Assembly: GCF_001029105.3 (NCBI RefSeq)
Contig: NZ_CP011807.3
Location: forward strand, 868,001-932,000
DNA from: Pandoraea faecigallinarum
GTDB taxonomy: Bacteria; Pseudomonadota; Gammaproteobacteria; Burkholderiales; Burkholderiaceae
Direction of reading: 5' to 3'
Length of the DNA stretch: 64,000 nucleotides
A program made the translations under genes and the position numbers. Below, piece after piece: positions 18,487 to 29,045 of the stretch. Below the pieces are notes generated by a model. The model did not search any database and was not told the DNA's origin. It was given only the letters and a program-made list of their open reading frames with translations. Numbering within the stretch: position 1 is the first letter of the stretch; the number at the start of each line of letters is the position of its first letter.

Positions 18487-19807
18487 TCGACGACGCGGCG
18501 AGCGCTGCGAACCGAACGGGCGGCCCCAAACGCGTTTGACTCGTTTCGCGGTGGTTGCATGCGCTTCGGTGTCGCGCTGGCCGCCAGAGACAAAAAAACC
18601 CCTCATAGCGAGGGGTTTTTTGTGCCGTTGATTGTGCTGATCGCCCGCTTCTGTCCAGTGCGTCCAACAGATCGTTCCTGAGGTCGTCGATGTGCTCGAT
18701 GCCGACGGCGTAGCGCACCAGATCGTCCGGGATGGTGTCGGCGCCGGCGGTTTGCGCTCTTGTGCCGCCCCACATCGTCGCCACGTGGATGGCGAGGGAG
18801 TTCACGCCCCCCAGACTGCCGGCAATCTGCGGGATGCGCAGCCCGGCGACGAGGCGTCTGGCGGCGTGGGCGCCGGCTTTCACCCGGAAGGTCAGTACGC
18901 CGCCAAACCCGCGCATCTGCGTGCGCGCGAGTGCGAACTGCGGATGACACGTGAGCCCCGGATATCTCACCTCGCCGACACCCGGATGCTCGCAAAGGCA
19001 GCGCGCCAGCGCCAGCGCGTTCCGGTTGATCCGTTCCATTCTCAGCGGGAACGTGCGAATGCCGCGCAACAGTAGCCAGGCATCCATGGGCGAGAGGACC
19101 GATCCCACGCCTACGTGTGTGCGCCAGATGCGTTCGACCAACACTTCGCTAGTGCAGATGATGCCGCCCGTCAGGTCGTGATGCCCGCCCAAATACTTCG
19201 TGGCGCTGTGAACGACGATATCGACACCCAATGCGTGGGGCTGCTGATTCAGGGGCGACGCGAAGGTGTTGTCCGCGACAGTGAGAATGCCGTGCGACTT
19301 CGCCACGAGCGCAACGCCCGCAACGTCGGTCAGTTCGAGCAAGGGGTTGGCGGGCGATTCGAGCACGATGAGTTTTGTGTTTTTCCGAATTGCCCGGACG
19401 AAGGCCGCCGTATCCGTCTGGTCCACCAGCGACACTTCGACACCGAAGCGTTTGAGCATGCCGTCCAGCAGATTGGCCGTGCTCATGTAATGCCGCCGCT
19501 GGGCGACCACATGGTCGCCGGCGCCGAGCAGCGCGAGCAGCGTCGTGGTGAGTGCGCCCATGCCCGATCCGGTGACGAGGGCGGTCTGCGTGCCTTCGAG
19601 CCTGGCCATCACAGCCTTGACCCGTTCATGCACCGGATTGCCGTAGCGTGTGTAATTCCTGGGATGCTGCGGCAGCGTCGACATTTCGAGGAAATCGCGT
19701 TCGCACGATGCGGCGAAGACAGCGCTGTAATGAATGGCAGGCGCGACGCCCGGTTCTTCCGTGACGCCGCGATCGCTGACGATGGATGCGGTCTCGATGC
19801 GGAGCAT
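18431..19807 (-). CDS. PLP-dependent transsulfuration-type enzyme (cystathionine gamma-synthase/beta-lyase family) with run-through C-terminus
   Basis: The family core covers residues 1-386 of a 458-residue frame. It has YTRYGNP (52-58), [16 protein letters not shown] (177-185) and the PLP lysine Lys204 in [16 protein letters not shown]. The core ends at [18 protein letters not shown], but no stop follows. The frame continues through the terminator at 18593-18621 (which encodes TPRYEGFF) and antisense into erpA until 18431. Either the last bases hold a frameshift or the message is non-stop when terminated. The start at 19807 lies 11 bases after the SET gene, so the two form an operon. The exact reaction (lyase, synthase or another PLP chemistry on a sulfur amino acid) cannot be decided. 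Confidence 0.82.
   Translation of the reverse strand: MLRIETASIVSDRGVTEEPGVAPAIHYSAVFAASCERDFLEMSTLPQHPRNYTRYGNPVHERVKAVMARLEGTQTALVTGSGMGALTTTLLALLGAGDHVVAQRRHYMSTANLLDGMLKRFGVEVSLVDQTDTAAFVRAIRKNTKLIVLESPANPLLELTDVAGVALVAKSHGILTVADNTFASPLNQQPHALGVDIVVHSATKYLGGHHDLTGGIICTSEVLVERIWRTHVGVGSVLSPMDAWLLLRGIRTFPLRMERINRNALALARCLCEHPGVGEVRYPGLTCHPQFALARTQMRGFGGVLTFRVKAGAHAARRLVAGLRIPQIAGSLGGVNSLAIHVATMWGGTRAQTAGADTIPDDLVRYAVGIEHIDDLRNDLLDALDRSGRSAQSTAQKTPRYEGFFCLWRPARHRSACNHRETSQTRLGPPVRFAALAASSIRPRTRNRSHRSWLRSGS
18593..18621. terminator. bidirectional terminator between erpA and the PLP-enzyme gene
   Basis: CCCCTC and GAGGGG flanked by runs of A and T on each side, with a 5-base loop. It serves erpA on the plus strand and the PLP-enzyme operon on the minus strand. 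Confidence 0.9.
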
Positions 19808-19818
19808 ATCGGCGCACC

Positions 19819-20322
19819 CTATCGTTTCGCGCCTTCGATCTTCCCATTGCCGATGAGTGTAGCGAGGTACGCCATTCCCTCGCGGTTGGGCAATTCCTTG
19901 TAGCCGGTGATCCACCGGCGACAGCCTTCGGCGCCGCACACGCATCTGAACTGCCGGGCCAGCGTCTCTTCGGTGGACGCGTAGTCCATGGTGAGGAACT
20001 CTCCCGCCTCGATATCGCGTAGTGCATAAATATCGAGGCGGTGCATGTCCAACACTACGGAAGGCGAGCATGAGTGCAGCAGCATGCCCGCAAAGTTCGG
20101 ATCGTAAAGATGGGTTGTCTCGCTGACCTGCAACGTGTGCAACCTGCGCTGATTGCCGAGCAAGCCGGTCATGCGGCTCACGAGTTCTGCGCGAACGAAC
20201 GGGACCAATGCCCGCACGCCCCGATCTTCTCCCGCGCCATATCGGCAGACCTCGAACTTCGATGGCGACGGATATTCGTCTTCCAGTGATTCGAACAGAT
20301 AAGAAAAGTGCATTTCGCCCAT
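19819..20322 (-). CDS. SET-domain protein (lysine methyltransferase fold)
   Basis: A 167-residue minimal SET protein. The cofactor-site motifs are recognisable: YGAGEDRGVRAL (residues 28-39), LLHSCSPSV (81-89, in place of the usual NHSC) and EFLTMDY (108-114). A post-SET zinc-type cysteine cluster follows (CVC at 127-129 and Cys134). SET proteins transfer methyl from S-adenosylmethionine to lysine. The target is unknown. It is upstream of, and nearly joined to, a PLP sulfur-amino-acid enzyme gene, which suggests a shared role, perhaps methylation of a small molecule or of that enzyme. Confidence 0.85.
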   Translation of the reverse strand: MGEMHFSYLFESLEDEYPSPSKFEVCRYGAGEDRGVRALVPFVRAELVSRMTGLLGNQRRLHTLQVSETTHLYDPNFAGMLLHSCSPSVVLDMHRLDIYALRDIEAGEFLTMDYASTEETLARQFRCVCGAEGCRRWITGYKELPNREGMAYLATLIGNGKIEGAKR

Positions 20323-20530
20323 GATGAATTCCCACTGAGAAACGTCTTAAGAAGCGCAGCGAGGCGCGGAGTCGACGTCGAAACAGTGGCACACGAGCCG
20401 ATGGCCCGTGACCGAATTCGGTGCGTTTTGGGGGCGGTCCTGCGTATCGCCGTGGATGGAGGTCGCGGCGTAGGCCGACGCCCGCGTGGGACGCGACGCG
20501 CTGATTGCCGAGGGAAAGGGGGCGATAGCG

Positions 20531-20599
20531 GCGTTAAGGGGCGTTAGGTGGCGTTAAGGGCTTGAGGGGCTTGAGGGGCTTAGGGGCTTAAGGGGCGTT
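20531..20599. repeat. degenerate 10-bp tandem repeats
   Basis: About seven head-to-tail units around GCGTTAAGGG shift into GCTTGAGGGG and GCTTAAGGGG. The array lies between the SET gene start and the anmK stop. The remainder of 20323-20619 holds no gene that can be supported; it must carry the promoter of the SET operon, but no clear -10/-35 pair was found. Confidence 0.75.
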
Positions 20600-20619
20600 C
20601 ACCCGCTGGGAGGTGCCGT

Positions 20620-21849
20620 TCAGCGCGGGTAGATTGCGCCCAGAATGCGAGGCCCTCTCGCGCCGGTGACCGATGGCAAATTGCCCGGCTCGCGCGCGAC
20701 GCAGCGCTCGGCAAGCCACGCGAAAGCGCGTGCCTCGACCTGATGCGGCGGCACGCCGAGCGCTTCGGTCGTCGCCACCGTCACGCCCGGCAGCCGGGCG
20801 GCGATGGCCTGCATGAGGGTGCTGTTACGTGTGCCACCGCCACAGGCGTAGAAACCCCGGCAGCCGGGCGCGTAGCGCAGAACGTCGTCGACAACGCACT
20901 GCGCGGTGAGTGCGACGAGTGTTGCCTGCACATCCACAGGGCTGACATGCGGGAATGCGCGCAGACGGGCGTCGAGCCACGCCGCGTGAAAGAGGTCGCG
21001 CCCCGTGCTTTTCGGCGGCGCTTGCCGGAAGTAGGGCTCACTCAACAACGCGGCGAGCAGGCCGTCGTCGATGTGTCCGGTGGCGCCCCATGCGCCGCCG
21101 TCGTCGTAGGGCATTCCGAGATGCCGCGCCGCCCAGCCGTCGAGCAAGGCATTGCCCGGGCCGCAATCGAAGCCGAACACGGGACTGGCGGGATGGGCCG
21201 TTTGGGAATCCGGATCGGTTCCGGGCTGGAACGGGGCCGTCGCCGGCAGGATCGTGATGTTGCTGATGCCGCCGAGATTGCAGACGACGCGGGTCTCGTC
21301 CACCGCCGCGAACACCGCCTGATGGAAGGCGGGCACGAGCGGTGCGCCCTGGCCGCCGGCGGCGACATCGCGGCTGCGGATATCGGCGACGACGTCGATG
21401 CCGGTCAGCTCGGCAAGAAGGGCGGGGGCGTTGAGTTGGCGCGTGTAACCGACGCCGTCGAATTCGCCCGGCCGGTGACGGATCGTTTGCCCGTGCGCGC
21501 CGATGGCGGCCACGGCCGTCGCCGGCAAGCTCGCCGACGCGAGCATTTGCGCCACGCACGCCGCGTAGATGCGCACCAGCGCATTGGCCGCCAGTGCTTC
21601 CTTGTGCAACTCGTTTTCCGACGGCGCCTGAAGCGCCATCAGCGTCTCGCGCAGCTCGGCCGGGAACGGGAGGTAGGCTTCGGCAAGCACCCGGCCGCCG
21701 GCAGACGCCACGAGTACCCCGTCGACCCCGTCCAGACTCGTGCCGGACATCAGACCGATGTAGTGAGCGCGGGCGGGCGTAACCGGATCGGTAGCAGCAG
21801 ACGTAACCGACGTGATAGACGTAACAGCGGGCGGGCGGATGTCGGTCAT
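20620..21849 (-). CDS. anmK: anhydro-N-acetylmuramic acid kinase
   Basis: A 409-residue protein that phosphorylates and opens 1,6-anhydro-MurNAc during cell-wall recycling. The ATP-binding start [17 protein letters not shown], the loop [18 protein letters not shown], and [13 protein letters not shown] are diagnostic. The N-terminus is about 25 residues longer than in most members (a T/S/V-rich stretch before YIGLMSGTS). ATG 21849 is used, and a shorter start cannot be excluded. The M23 peptidase gene lies just upstream on the same strand (27 bases), a wall-metabolism pair. Confidence 0.95.
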   Translation of the reverse strand: MTDIRPPAVTSITSVTSAATDPVTPARAHYIGLMSGTSLDGVDGVLVASAGGRVLAEAYLPFPAELRETLMALQAPSENELHKEALAANALVRIYAACVAQMLASASLPATAVAAIGAHGQTIRHRPGEFDGVGYTRQLNAPALLAELTGIDVVADIRSRDVAAGGQGAPLVPAFHQAVFAAVDETRVVCNLGGISNITILPATAPFQPGTDPDSQTAHPASPVFGFDCGPGNALLDGWAARHLGMPYDDGGAWGATGHIDDGLLAALLSEPYFRQAPPKSTGRDLFHAAWLDARLRAFPHVSPVDVQATLVALTAQCVVDDVLRYAPGCRGFYACGGGTRNSTLMQAIAARLPGVTVATTEALGVPPHQVEARAFAWLAERCVAREPGNLPSVTGARGPRILGAIYPR

Positions 21850-21875
21850 GGGCGCAGTGCGGACTCCAGCATGCC

Positions 21876-23246
21876 TCAATCGCGTTCGGCGACTTGCACG
21901 GTGCGCATCAAATCGATGCGCTTGAGCAGGTTTTCGGCGTACATGTCGAACAGCTTCAGGCGATTGCCCGAGAGCGGTGCGACGGCTGCCACGTCCGTGG
22001 AGAACGGGTTGCGCGGCACGCCATTCAGGCGCAGTTCGTAGTGCAGATGCGGGCCGGTGGCCCAGCCTGTCTGACCGACGAAACCGATGACCTGGCCTTG
22101 CGTCACGCGTGTGCCGGGCTTCATGCCGGGACCGAAGCCGGACAGGTGGGCGTAGCGCGTCTGATAGTTGCCCGCGTGATCGATTTCGACCAGATTGCCG
22201 TAACCGCTCTGCATGCCGACGAATTTGACCACGCCGTCGCCTGCCGCGAACACGCGGGTGCCGACAGGGGCTGCCAGATCCACGCCTTCGTGCTTCTTCC
22301 ACTTGTGCTGGAACGGGTGCTCGCGCCCGCCGAACGCCGACGAAATACGCGAGAACTCGACCGGCGTGCGCAGAAACGCCTGCTTCAGGTTGCGGCCGTC
22401 GAAGCCGTAATAAGCGCCTTCGGGCGCCCCTTGCGGGTCAGCGTACCAGATCGCCTGATGCGTCTTGCCCTGATTGATGAACTCGATGGCGAGTACGCGG
22501 CCGGTGCGCACCGTGCGGTCCTGCTGCTTGATCACTTCGTATACGAGGCGGAAGCGGTCGCCACGACGCACGTCGCGCTGGAAGTTGATCACGCCGGAGA
22601 AAATGTTCACCATCTGCGCGACGACCGCGTCGGGCACGCCCGCATCGTCCATTGCGGTGAAGAAATTGCCGGCGATTGCGCCGGAGCGCATGGCCCATTC
22701 GGTGTCGTTCGCCAACTGCTCCATGCGTGCGCGCAGACGACCGTCGTCGTTACGCTCGATGACCAGTTGCTGCGCGGCGGCGCTGCTGGTCGAGAGCACC
22801 GTGGAGAGCGTGACGAGCTTGCCGTCGTCGTCGGTTTCGGCCTGCACGACCTGCCCGGCGGGCACGCCGATCAGGCGACGGGCGACGGCATTCTCGCGGA
22901 TGAACTTCTCGGCGGCGGGGTCCTGAATCGACAGTCGCGAGAGCATGTCGCCGAGAGTCTCGCCGCGGCGCAGCGCCACTTGATGGATAAAGGTCTGGGA
23001 CTGCGCGTCGAGCTGCTGGATCTGTCGGGCCAGGTCGGGGAAGGTGAGCGGTAAAGTCACGCTCGCGCCGTTGCGTGCCGAATCCGGCACCATCGGTGCC
23101 ACGCCGAAAGCGGTCACCATTCCCAACGTCAGGGCCGAACCGACCGTTGCCACGATTTGCACCTTTCTGCGACGGTGCTTCGGCTGCGTGGGATCGATCA
23201 GGGTCAGCAGTTCACGCGCAAAAAAATCACGGAGTTTTGGCCACAT
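21876..23246 (-). CDS. M23 family metallopeptidase (murein endopeptidase-like)
   Basis: A 456-residue protein with a cytoplasmic basic start and one membrane segment (about residues 28-52, [23 protein letters not shown]). A periplasmic OapA/LysM-like region follows and then a C-terminal LytM domain. Zinc ligands are in [17 protein letters not shown] and [12 protein letters not shown]. Family members cut peptide cross-links in peptidoglycan. ATG 23246 is chosen because upstream frame lies in the tyrS region. The gene is divergent from tyrS and close to anmK. Confidence 0.92.
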   Translation of the reverse strand: MWPKLRDFFARELLTLIDPTQPKHRRRKVQIVATVGSALTLGMVTAFGVAPMVPDSARNGASVTLPLTFPDLARQIQQLDAQSQTFIHQVALRRGETLGDMLSRLSIQDPAAEKFIRENAVARRLIGVPAGQVVQAETDDDGKLVTLSTVLSTSSAAAQQLVIERNDDGRLRARMEQLANDTEWAMRSGAIAGNFFTAMDDAGVPDAVVAQMVNIFSGVINFQRDVRRGDRFRLVYEVIKQQDRTVRTGRVLAIEFINQGKTHQAIWYADPQGAPEGAYYGFDGRNLKQAFLRTPVEFSRISSAFGGREHPFQHKWKKHEGVDLAAPVGTRVFAAGDGVVKFVGMQSGYGNLVEIDHAGNYQTRYAHLSGFGPGMKPGTRVTQGQVIGFVGQTGWATGPHLHYELRLNGVPRNPFSTDVAAVAPLSGNRLKLFDMYAENLLKRIDLMRTVQVAERD

Positions 23247-23447
23247 CACGTAAAATTCTGCGCAACTTACGAAAACGCCCGGGCGGAGCGACACGCTTCG
23301 TGATTGCCTGCCGGAATTTCCGGGGCAACCCGGCGTCGCTTCGGCCCGAGCCGAGAATTGAGCGGCGATTATAGCAGACCCGCCGCTGCCTCCGCCTTTA
23401 CTGACTGGATAAGGGGAAACCCCTGAAGCAGTCTGGACAATGATGTT

Positions 23448-24692
23448 ATGACAAGTGAACACGCACTCACCTCGGAAAGGAAGTACCCCGTGACCGATGC
23501 CGCCCGTGCTGCGCTGGCCATCGCCAAGCGCGGTTGCGACGAGTTGCTCGTCGAAGAGGAGTTCCTGCAAAAGCTGGCGCGCAGCGAAGCGACGGGCAAG
23601 CCGTTGCGCATCAAGCTGGGTCTGGATCCGACCGCGCCCGACATCCACATCGGTCACACGGTGGTGCTCAACAAGATGCGCCAGTTGCAGGATATGGGGC
23701 ACACCGTCATCTTCCTGATCGGTGATTTCACCTCGCTGATCGGCGACCCCTCGGGTCGTAACAGCACGCGCCCGCCGCTCACGCGCGAGCAGATCGAGGC
23801 AAACGCCCGGACCTATTTCGAGCAGGCGGCGCTGGTGCTCGATCGCGAGAAGACCGAAATTCGCTACAACAGCGAATGGTCGATGAAGCTGGGCGCCGAC
23901 GGCATGATCAAGCTCGCGTCGCGTTACACCATGGCGCGCATGCTCGAGCGCGAAGACTTCACGAAGCGTTTCCAGGGGGGCGTGCCCATCGCCATCCACG
24001 AATTCCTCTATCCGCTCATGCAGGGCTACGACTCGGTGGCGCTGGAGTCCGATCTGGAACTCGGCGGCACGGACCAGAAGTTCAACCTGCTCGTGGGCCG
24101 CGAATTGCAGAAGCAATACGGTCAGGAGCCGCAGTGCATCCTGACAATGCCGCTGCTCGAAGGGCTGGATGGCGTCGAGAAGATGTCGAAGTCCAAGAAC
24201 AACTACATCGGGATCAGCGAGAAGCCGAGCGAGATGTTCGGCAAGCTGATGAGCATTTCGGACGACCTGATGTGGCGGTACTACGAGCTGCTGTCGTTCC
24301 GTACGCTCGAAGAGATCGCGCAGCTGCGCAGGGATGTCGAAGGCGGTCGCAATCCGCGCGATGTGAAGGTGCTGCTCGGTCAGGAAATCGTGGCGCGCTT
24401 CCACTCGCAAGCCGACGCCGAGCGCGCGCTCGAGGACTTCAACGCACGCGCCAAGGGCGGCGTGCCGGACGATATTCCGGAAGTTTCCCTCGACGGCGCA
24501 CCGTTGGGCATTGCGCAGCTACTCAAGCAGGCGGGGCTGGTGCCCTCCACGTCGGAAGCCAACCGCAACATCGAACAGGGCGGCGTGCGTATCGATGGCG
24601 AAGTCGTGTCCGACAAGGGCGCGAAGATCGGCGCCGGCACTTACGTCGTGCAGGTCGGCAAGCGCCGCTTTGCGCGCGTGACGCTCGCCTGA
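23448..24692 (+). CDS. tyrS: tyrosyl-tRNA synthetase
   Basis: A 414-residue class I synthetase of the TyrZ-like subgroup. HIGH is present at residues 67-70 (DIHIGHTV) and KMSKS at about 245-249 (EKMSKSKNN), with a C-terminal S4 RNA-binding domain ([16 protein letters not shown]). It charges tRNA-Tyr. dtd follows 56 bases downstream; a start slightly downstream of 23448 is possible. Confidence 0.95.
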   Translation: MTSEHALTSERKYPVTDAARAALAIAKRGCDELLVEEEFLQKLARSEATGKPLRIKLGLDPTAPDIHIGHTVVLNKMRQLQDMGHTVIFLIGDFTSLIGDPSGRNSTRPPLTREQIEANARTYFEQAALVLDREKTEIRYNSEWSMKLGADGMIKLASRYTMARMLEREDFTKRFQGGVPIAIHEFLYPLMQGYDSVALESDLELGGTDQKFNLLVGRELQKQYGQEPQCILTMPLLEGLDGVEKMSKSKNNYIGISEKPSEMFGKLMSISDDLMWRYYELLSFRTLEEIAQLRRDVEGGRNPRDVKVLLGQEIVARFHSQADAERALEDFNARAKGGVPDDIPEVSLDGAPLGIAQLLKQAGLVPSTSEANRNIEQGGVRIDGEVVSDKGAKIGAGTYVVQVGKRRFARVTLA

Positions 24693-24748
24693 GCGTTGTC
24701 TGCGTTCATGGCATTCCTGCCCTTTGCGGTCTTTGTCGCGCGATACCG

Positions 24749-25228
24749 ATGATTGCCCTCATTCAGCGTGTGCTCGAAGCGGCGGTGACGGTCGATGGCC
24801 GCACCGTCGGTGCTATTGGACCGGGCCTGCTCGCCCTCGTGTGCGCGGAGCGCGGCGACACCGAGGCGAGTGCGGACAGGCTGCTCGCGAAGCTGCTCGG
24901 CTACCGCGTGTTTTCGGATGAAGCGGGCAAGATGAACCGCAGCGTGGCGAGTCTCGACGGCAAGACCGACGGCACCGGCGCCGCGGGCGGCCTTCTGCTC
25001 GTCTCGCAGTTCACGCTGGCCGCCGACACCAACAGCGGCACCCGGCCGAGCTTCACGCCGGCGGCCAGTCCGGCCGACGGCAAGCGTCTGTTCGATCATT
25101 TCGTCGCGCAGGCGCGAATGCGCCATCCTGTCGTGGAAACCGGCGAGTTCGGCGCACACATGCGTGTCTCGCTCGTCAACGACGGGCCGGTGACGTTCTG
25201 GTTGCAGACGCGGCCCGAAGCTGGCTAG
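24749..25228 (+). CDS. dtd: D-aminoacyl-tRNA deacylase
   Basis: A 159-residue protein, slightly longer than E. coli Dtd. It starts [18 protein letters not shown], has the active-site SQFTLAADT and the cis-proline motif [10 protein letters not shown]. It removes D-amino acids mischarged on tRNA. It follows tyrS closely, a functionally apt neighbour because D-Tyr-tRNA is a known substrate. Confidence 0.95.
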   Translation: MIALIQRVLEAAVTVDGRTVGAIGPGLLALVCAERGDTEASADRLLAKLLGYRVFSDEAGKMNRSVASLDGKTDGTGAAGGLLLVSQFTLAADTNSGTRPSFTPAASPADGKRLFDHFVAQARMRHPVVETGEFGAHMRVSLVNDGPVTFWLQTRPEAG

Positions 25229-25354
25229 GGCCTGCGGGCCGGTGCCCTGCGCCGGTGAGATCGGAATCGTCCTGAAGTGCATGGGCGGCCGCACGCGATT
25301 CGCACTGGTGTGATACCGTCGTCGGGTTCTGAATTCACAGCTTGGGAGAATCTG

Positions 25355-25981
25355 ATGAAAGTCTGGAGTGACTCGTTTGCCGACAATGCCGCAATGGACG
25401 TGCAATTCGCCTTCGGCAAACCGGATGCACAATCGCACGTTGCGCTGTCGCAGAACAAGAATCCCCATCTGGCCTGGTCGGACGTGCCCGCCGGCACGCG
25501 CTCGTTTGTCGTGATCTGTACCGACAGCGACGTGCCGAGCCGGGGCGACGACGTGAACAAGGAAGGCCGCGAAGTGCCCGCGGATCTGCCGCGCGTCGAC
25601 TTCTTCCACTGGGTGCTGGTCGACGTGCCGGCATCGGTTGGCGAAATTCCGGCGGCCAGCCACAGCAATCACGTCACGCCGCGCGGCAAGTTCGGCCCGG
25701 ACGCGCTCGACGGCATGCGTCATGGTGTGAACGACTACACCGCGTGGTTCGCCGGCGACGAGTCCATGAAGGGCGACTACTACGGCTATGACGGGCCGTG
25801 CCCGCCGTGGAACGACACGATCGTCCACCACTATCACTTCACCGTGTATGCGCTGGACGTCGCGCGCGTGCCGCTCGATGGCCGCTTCGACGGCAACGAC
25901 GTGCTCGCCGCGATCAAGCCGCACGTGCTGGGCAGCGCGACCGTGACCGGCACTTACTCGCTCAATCCGAAGGTGCGCTGA
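25355..25981 (+). CDS. YbhB/YbcL (PEBP) family protein
   Basis: A 208-residue phosphatidylethanolamine-binding-protein-like protein. The family blocks are PHLAWSDVPAGTRSFVVICTDSDVPS (ligand-pocket Asp-Pro region), DFFHWVLVDVP and YDGPCPPWNDTIVHHYHFTVYALD. Function in bacteria is unclear. GGGAGAA precedes ATG 25355. Confidence 0.92.
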   Translation: MKVWSDSFADNAAMDVQFAFGKPDAQSHVALSQNKNPHLAWSDVPAGTRSFVVICTDSDVPSRGDDVNKEGREVPADLPRVDFFHWVLVDVPASVGEIPAASHSNHVTPRGKFGPDALDGMRHGVNDYTAWFAGDESMKGDYYGYDGPCPPWNDTIVHHYHFTVYALDVARVPLDGRFDGNDVLAAIKPHVLGSATVTGTYSLNPKVR

Positions 25982-26038
25982 GCGGCAGGCGGCGGCGCCG
26001 CCCGTGTTCCCCATTCCTCCGTAATCGCCATTGCTTCG

Positions 26039-26749
26039 ATGACCCGCACGACCACCACCCTGACCCTGATTCGCCACGGCGAGACCGACTGGAACCGCAT
26101 CAAACGGATTCAGGGGCATACGGACATTCCGCTGTCGAGCGAGGGGGAGCGTCAGGCGATGTTGCTGGGCGAGCGCATTGCGCGCGAGGTGGCGGCGCAT
26201 GGCAGCGCGTTCGATCATGTGTTGACGAGCGACTTGCGGCGCGCGGTGCAGACGGCGCAGCCCGTTGCGCATGCGTGCGGGTTGCCGCTCGTACGAACGG
26301 AGCGCCTTCGGGAGCGTCACTACGGCGCTTTCGAGACGCGCGTGCCCGACGAGATTCAGGCGGCGTTCCCGCAGGACTATGCGCGCTGGCAGACACGCGA
26401 TCCGGACTTCGTGATCCCGGGGGGCGAGTCGATGCGTGGCTTCTACACGCGTATTACCGGTTTCATCGCGCAGGTGCTGCGCGACTATGCCGGGCAGCGT
26501 GTGGCGCTCGTCGCGCACGGGGGCGTGCTCGACTGCTGCTATCGACTCGCGACGAATCTCGCACTGGCCGAGCCGCGCGCGTACCCGCTGCTCAATGCCA
26601 GCGTGAACCGTCTCTCGTACGACGGCGAGCGTTGGCAGGTGCTGAGTTGGGCAGACGTCGGGCATCTGGACGATGCTGTGCGCGACGAAAGCAACGACAA
26701 ACCGGCGGACGTTGCCGCCGGCGATCGCGTCGATCCGCGCGTGGTGTAA
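26039..26749 (+). CDS. histidine phosphatase family protein (phosphoglycerate-mutase-like)
   Basis: A 236-residue protein with the phosphohistidine motif LIRHGETDWN near the N-terminus, the LTSDLRRAVQTA segment, RERHYGAFE and the second histidine in ALVAHGGVLDC. The fold acts as a phosphatase or cofactor-dependent mutase; the substrate cannot be read. It starts 57 bases after the PEBP gene. Confidence 0.92.
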   Translation: MTRTTTTLTLIRHGETDWNRIKRIQGHTDIPLSSEGERQAMLLGERIAREVAAHGSAFDHVLTSDLRRAVQTAQPVAHACGLPLVRTERLRERHYGAFETRVPDEIQAAFPQDYARWQTRDPDFVIPGGESMRGFYTRITGFIAQVLRDYAGQRVALVAHGGVLDCCYRLATNLALAEPRAYPLLNASVNRLSYDGERWQVLSWADVGHLDDAVRDESNDKPADVAAGDRVDPRVV

Positions 26750-26783
26750 CCGACGGCGCGGGTTCGGCCGTGGCCCGACGCCT

Positions 26784-27770
26784 TTAGCGCTCCCACGAAG
26801 GTTCCGTCACGACGACGGCGGGCGTCGCCAATGCGCGGCGTCGTGCGCGATGCGCCACACTGTTGCGCATCGACCAGCGTGCGACCCGAGCCATGTGACG
26901 CACGGCAGGACGCACCGTCAGACGACGAATCGTCGCCCTGTCGTCGAAGCCTAGCATCGTCTGCGCCCATTCGGGCAGCAGGTCGACGCCGGCGCGGAAC
27001 AACAACCCGCTGAACACGCGCGCGCCGGCGAACGGCGCCGGTAAATTGCGCAGCACACGCACCACTTCCCCGGTGCGCTCGCTCGCGCTCAAGGCCGGGC
27101 GCATCGCGTCGAGATAGTCGTCGATCTGCGCTACGCTCGTGGGCACCTCGCGGGCACCGAGCGCGACCGCAATGCGTGCGACTTCCGCGTAATAACGATC
27201 CTGATCGCTGCGCGAGAACGCAGGTTGTTTGTAGACGAGATAGCTGCGCAGGAAGCTCGATGTTTCGGCGACGTGCACCCACGTGAGCAGATCGGGATCG
27301 TAAGCGGCATACGGACGCCCGTCGGGCGCGGTGCCCGTGACCTGACGATGGATACGCCGCACGCGCTCGAGCAGGGCTTGCGCGTCGGCGGTATTGCCGA
27401 AGGTCGTGCCGCCGATGAACGTGGCGGTACGGCGCAACCGGCCCATGACGTCCTGCCGGAACGTCGAGTGGTCCCAGACGCCGGCCATGGCCAGCGGATG
27501 CAACGATTGCAGCAGCAATGCGCTCACGCCGCCGATCATCATCGAGGTGAAATCGCCGTGAACATGCCAGCACGCGGCATCGGGGCCGAACAGGCCGGGG
27601 TCGCCGTCAGGGGTATCGTAGTTCAGACGCGGCGCTCCGGGGCCTGACGTCAGGCTCACGAGCCGCATGGCGATGGCGTGACGCAGACGGCCCGAGACAC
27701 CCACCACCGGCCCGGCGGGACGCAAGGGCGTTGCCGGGGGCGGTGTGGGGAGATCGTCGTGCGATGCCAT
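26784..27770 (-). CDS. oxygenase MpaB/DUF2236 family protein
   Basis: A 328-residue protein with family marks ACWHVHGDFTSMMIGGVSALLLQSLHPLAMAGVWDHS, TFIGGTTFG, and DPDLLTWVHVAETSSFLRSY, whose histidines are thought to hold heme. The start MASHDDLP at 27770 is preferred over a frame that begins in GC-poor repeats upstream. Biological role unknown. It is convergent to the histidine phosphatase and lies after ruvB on the same strand. Confidence 0.88.
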   Translation of the reverse strand: MASHDDLPTPPPATPLRPAGPVVGVSGRLRHAIAMRLVSLTSGPGAPRLNYDTPDGDPGLFGPDAACWHVHGDFTSMMIGGVSALLLQSLHPLAMAGVWDHSTFRQDVMGRLRRTATFIGGTTFGNTADAQALLERVRRIHRQVTGTAPDGRPYAAYDPDLLTWVHVAETSSFLRSYLVYKQPAFSRSDQDRYYAEVARIAVALGAREVPTSVAQIDDYLDAMRPALSASERTGEVVRVLRNLPAPFAGARVFSGLLFRAGVDLLPEWAQTMLGFDDRATIRRLTVRPAVRHMARVARWSMRNSVAHRARRRALATPAVVVTEPSWER

Positions 27771-27893
27771 TTCGGAGAATCCAGGTATCTGAGTATCGGG
27801 GGACCAACCGGGGAGCAACCGGGGACCAACGAGTGGCCAACGGAGGACCAACGTCCCGGCGGGGCCGTGACGCGGTACGCCGCACGCGCGCGG

Positions 27894-28964
27894 CTACTTG
27901 CCGGTCGCGTCCGGCGACCAGAGCGATCCGCTTTCCGGCACGCTGCCGGGCGCCGCAAGACCGAAGTGACGGTAGGCGGCGAGCGTGGCGACACGCCCGC
28001 GCGGCGTACGTTGCAGGAAGCCCTGCTGAATCAGGTACGGCTCGATCACGTCCTCGATGGTGTCGCGCTCTTCGCCGATCGCGGCGGCGAGGTTGTCGAC
28101 GCCGACCGGGCCACCGTCGAACTTGTGCAGTACCGCTTCAAGCAGCTTGCGGTCCATGACGTCGAAGCCGACCGGATCGACGTCGAGCATCGACAGCGCG
28201 GCGTCGGCCACCGCGGCCGTAATGCGGCCATCGGCCTTCACTTCGGCGAAGTCGCGCACACGGCGCAGCAGACGGTTGGCGATGCGCGGCGTGCCGCGGG
28301 CGCGGCGCGCAATCTCATATGCGCCGTCCTCGGCAATGGCGGCGCCGAGCAGTCCTGCCGAGCGCCGCACGATGCCCGCGAGTTCTTCCGCCGTATAAAA
28401 CTCGAGGCGAGCCACGATCCCGAAGCGGTCGCGCAGCGGATTGGTCAACATGCCGGCGCGGGTCGTGGCGCCCACGAGCGTGAACGGCTGGAGATCGAGC
28501 TTGACGCTGCGCGCGGCCGGACCTTCGCCGATCATGATGTCGATCTGATAGTCCTCGAGCGCCGGATACAGAATTTCCTCGACGACCGGCGAGAGTCGGT
28601 GGATTTCGTCGATGAACAGGACGTCGTTCGCTTCGAGATTGGTCAGCAGCGCGGCGAGATCGCCCGGGCGTTCCAGCACCGGCCCGGACGTCTGGCGCAG
28701 ATGCACGCCCATTTCGCGGGCGATGATGTGGGCGAGCGTCGTCTTGCCCAGACCCGGCGGGCCGAAGAGCAGCACGTGGTCGAGCGGTTCCGAGCGCTTG
28801 CGGGCCGCCTCGATGAAGATTTCGAGCTGTTCGCGCACCTTGCGCTGGCCGACGTATTCGTCGAGCAGCTTGGGGCGCAGCGCGCGCTCGAAGGCTTCTT
28901 CGTTGGGCGAGACCGGGGTCGGTGCGATGATGCGCTCGGCGGCGAGTTTGTCGGTTTCTATCAT
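27894..28964 (-). CDS. ruvB: Holliday junction branch migration ATPase RuvB
   Basis: A 356-residue AAA+ motor that drives Holliday junction migration with RuvA. Walker [10 protein letters not shown] is at residues 68-76, Walker [11 protein letters not shown] in the middle, sensor and arginine-finger regions follow, and the C-terminal winged helix ends near [12 protein letters not shown] 28964 is preferred to 29018. ruvC lies about 80 bases upstream on the same strand; ruvA is not between them, unlike the common ruvC-ruvA-ruvB order. Confidence 0.97.
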   Translation of the reverse strand: MIETDKLAAERIIAPTPVSPNEEAFERALRPKLLDEYVGQRKVREQLEIFIEAARKRSEPLDHVLLFGPPGLGKTTLAHIIAREMGVHLRQTSGPVLERPGDLAALLTNLEANDVLFIDEIHRLSPVVEEILYPALEDYQIDIMIGEGPAARSVKLDLQPFTLVGATTRAGMLTNPLRDRFGIVARLEFYTAEELAGIVRRSAGLLGAAIAEDGAYEIARRARGTPRIANRLLRRVRDFAEVKADGRITAAVADAALSMLDVDPVGFDVMDRKLLEAVLHKFDGGPVGVDNLAAAIGEERDTIEDVIEPYLIQQGFLQRTPRGRVATLAAYRHFGLAAPGSVPESGSLWSPDATGK

Positions 28965-29045
28965 GGCTGCATTGTAGCGCTTCGGGCGTCGCTTGCCGGG
29001 GCAGTGAGAGCCCGGCAAACGGGGGAGTCCGGCTCAAAATCCGAC

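Noticed and set aside
18603..18995. Separate small gene on the minus strand inside the PLP-enzyme gene
   Set aside because: A shadow frame; useful only as the possible end of the PLP protein if a frameshift exists.
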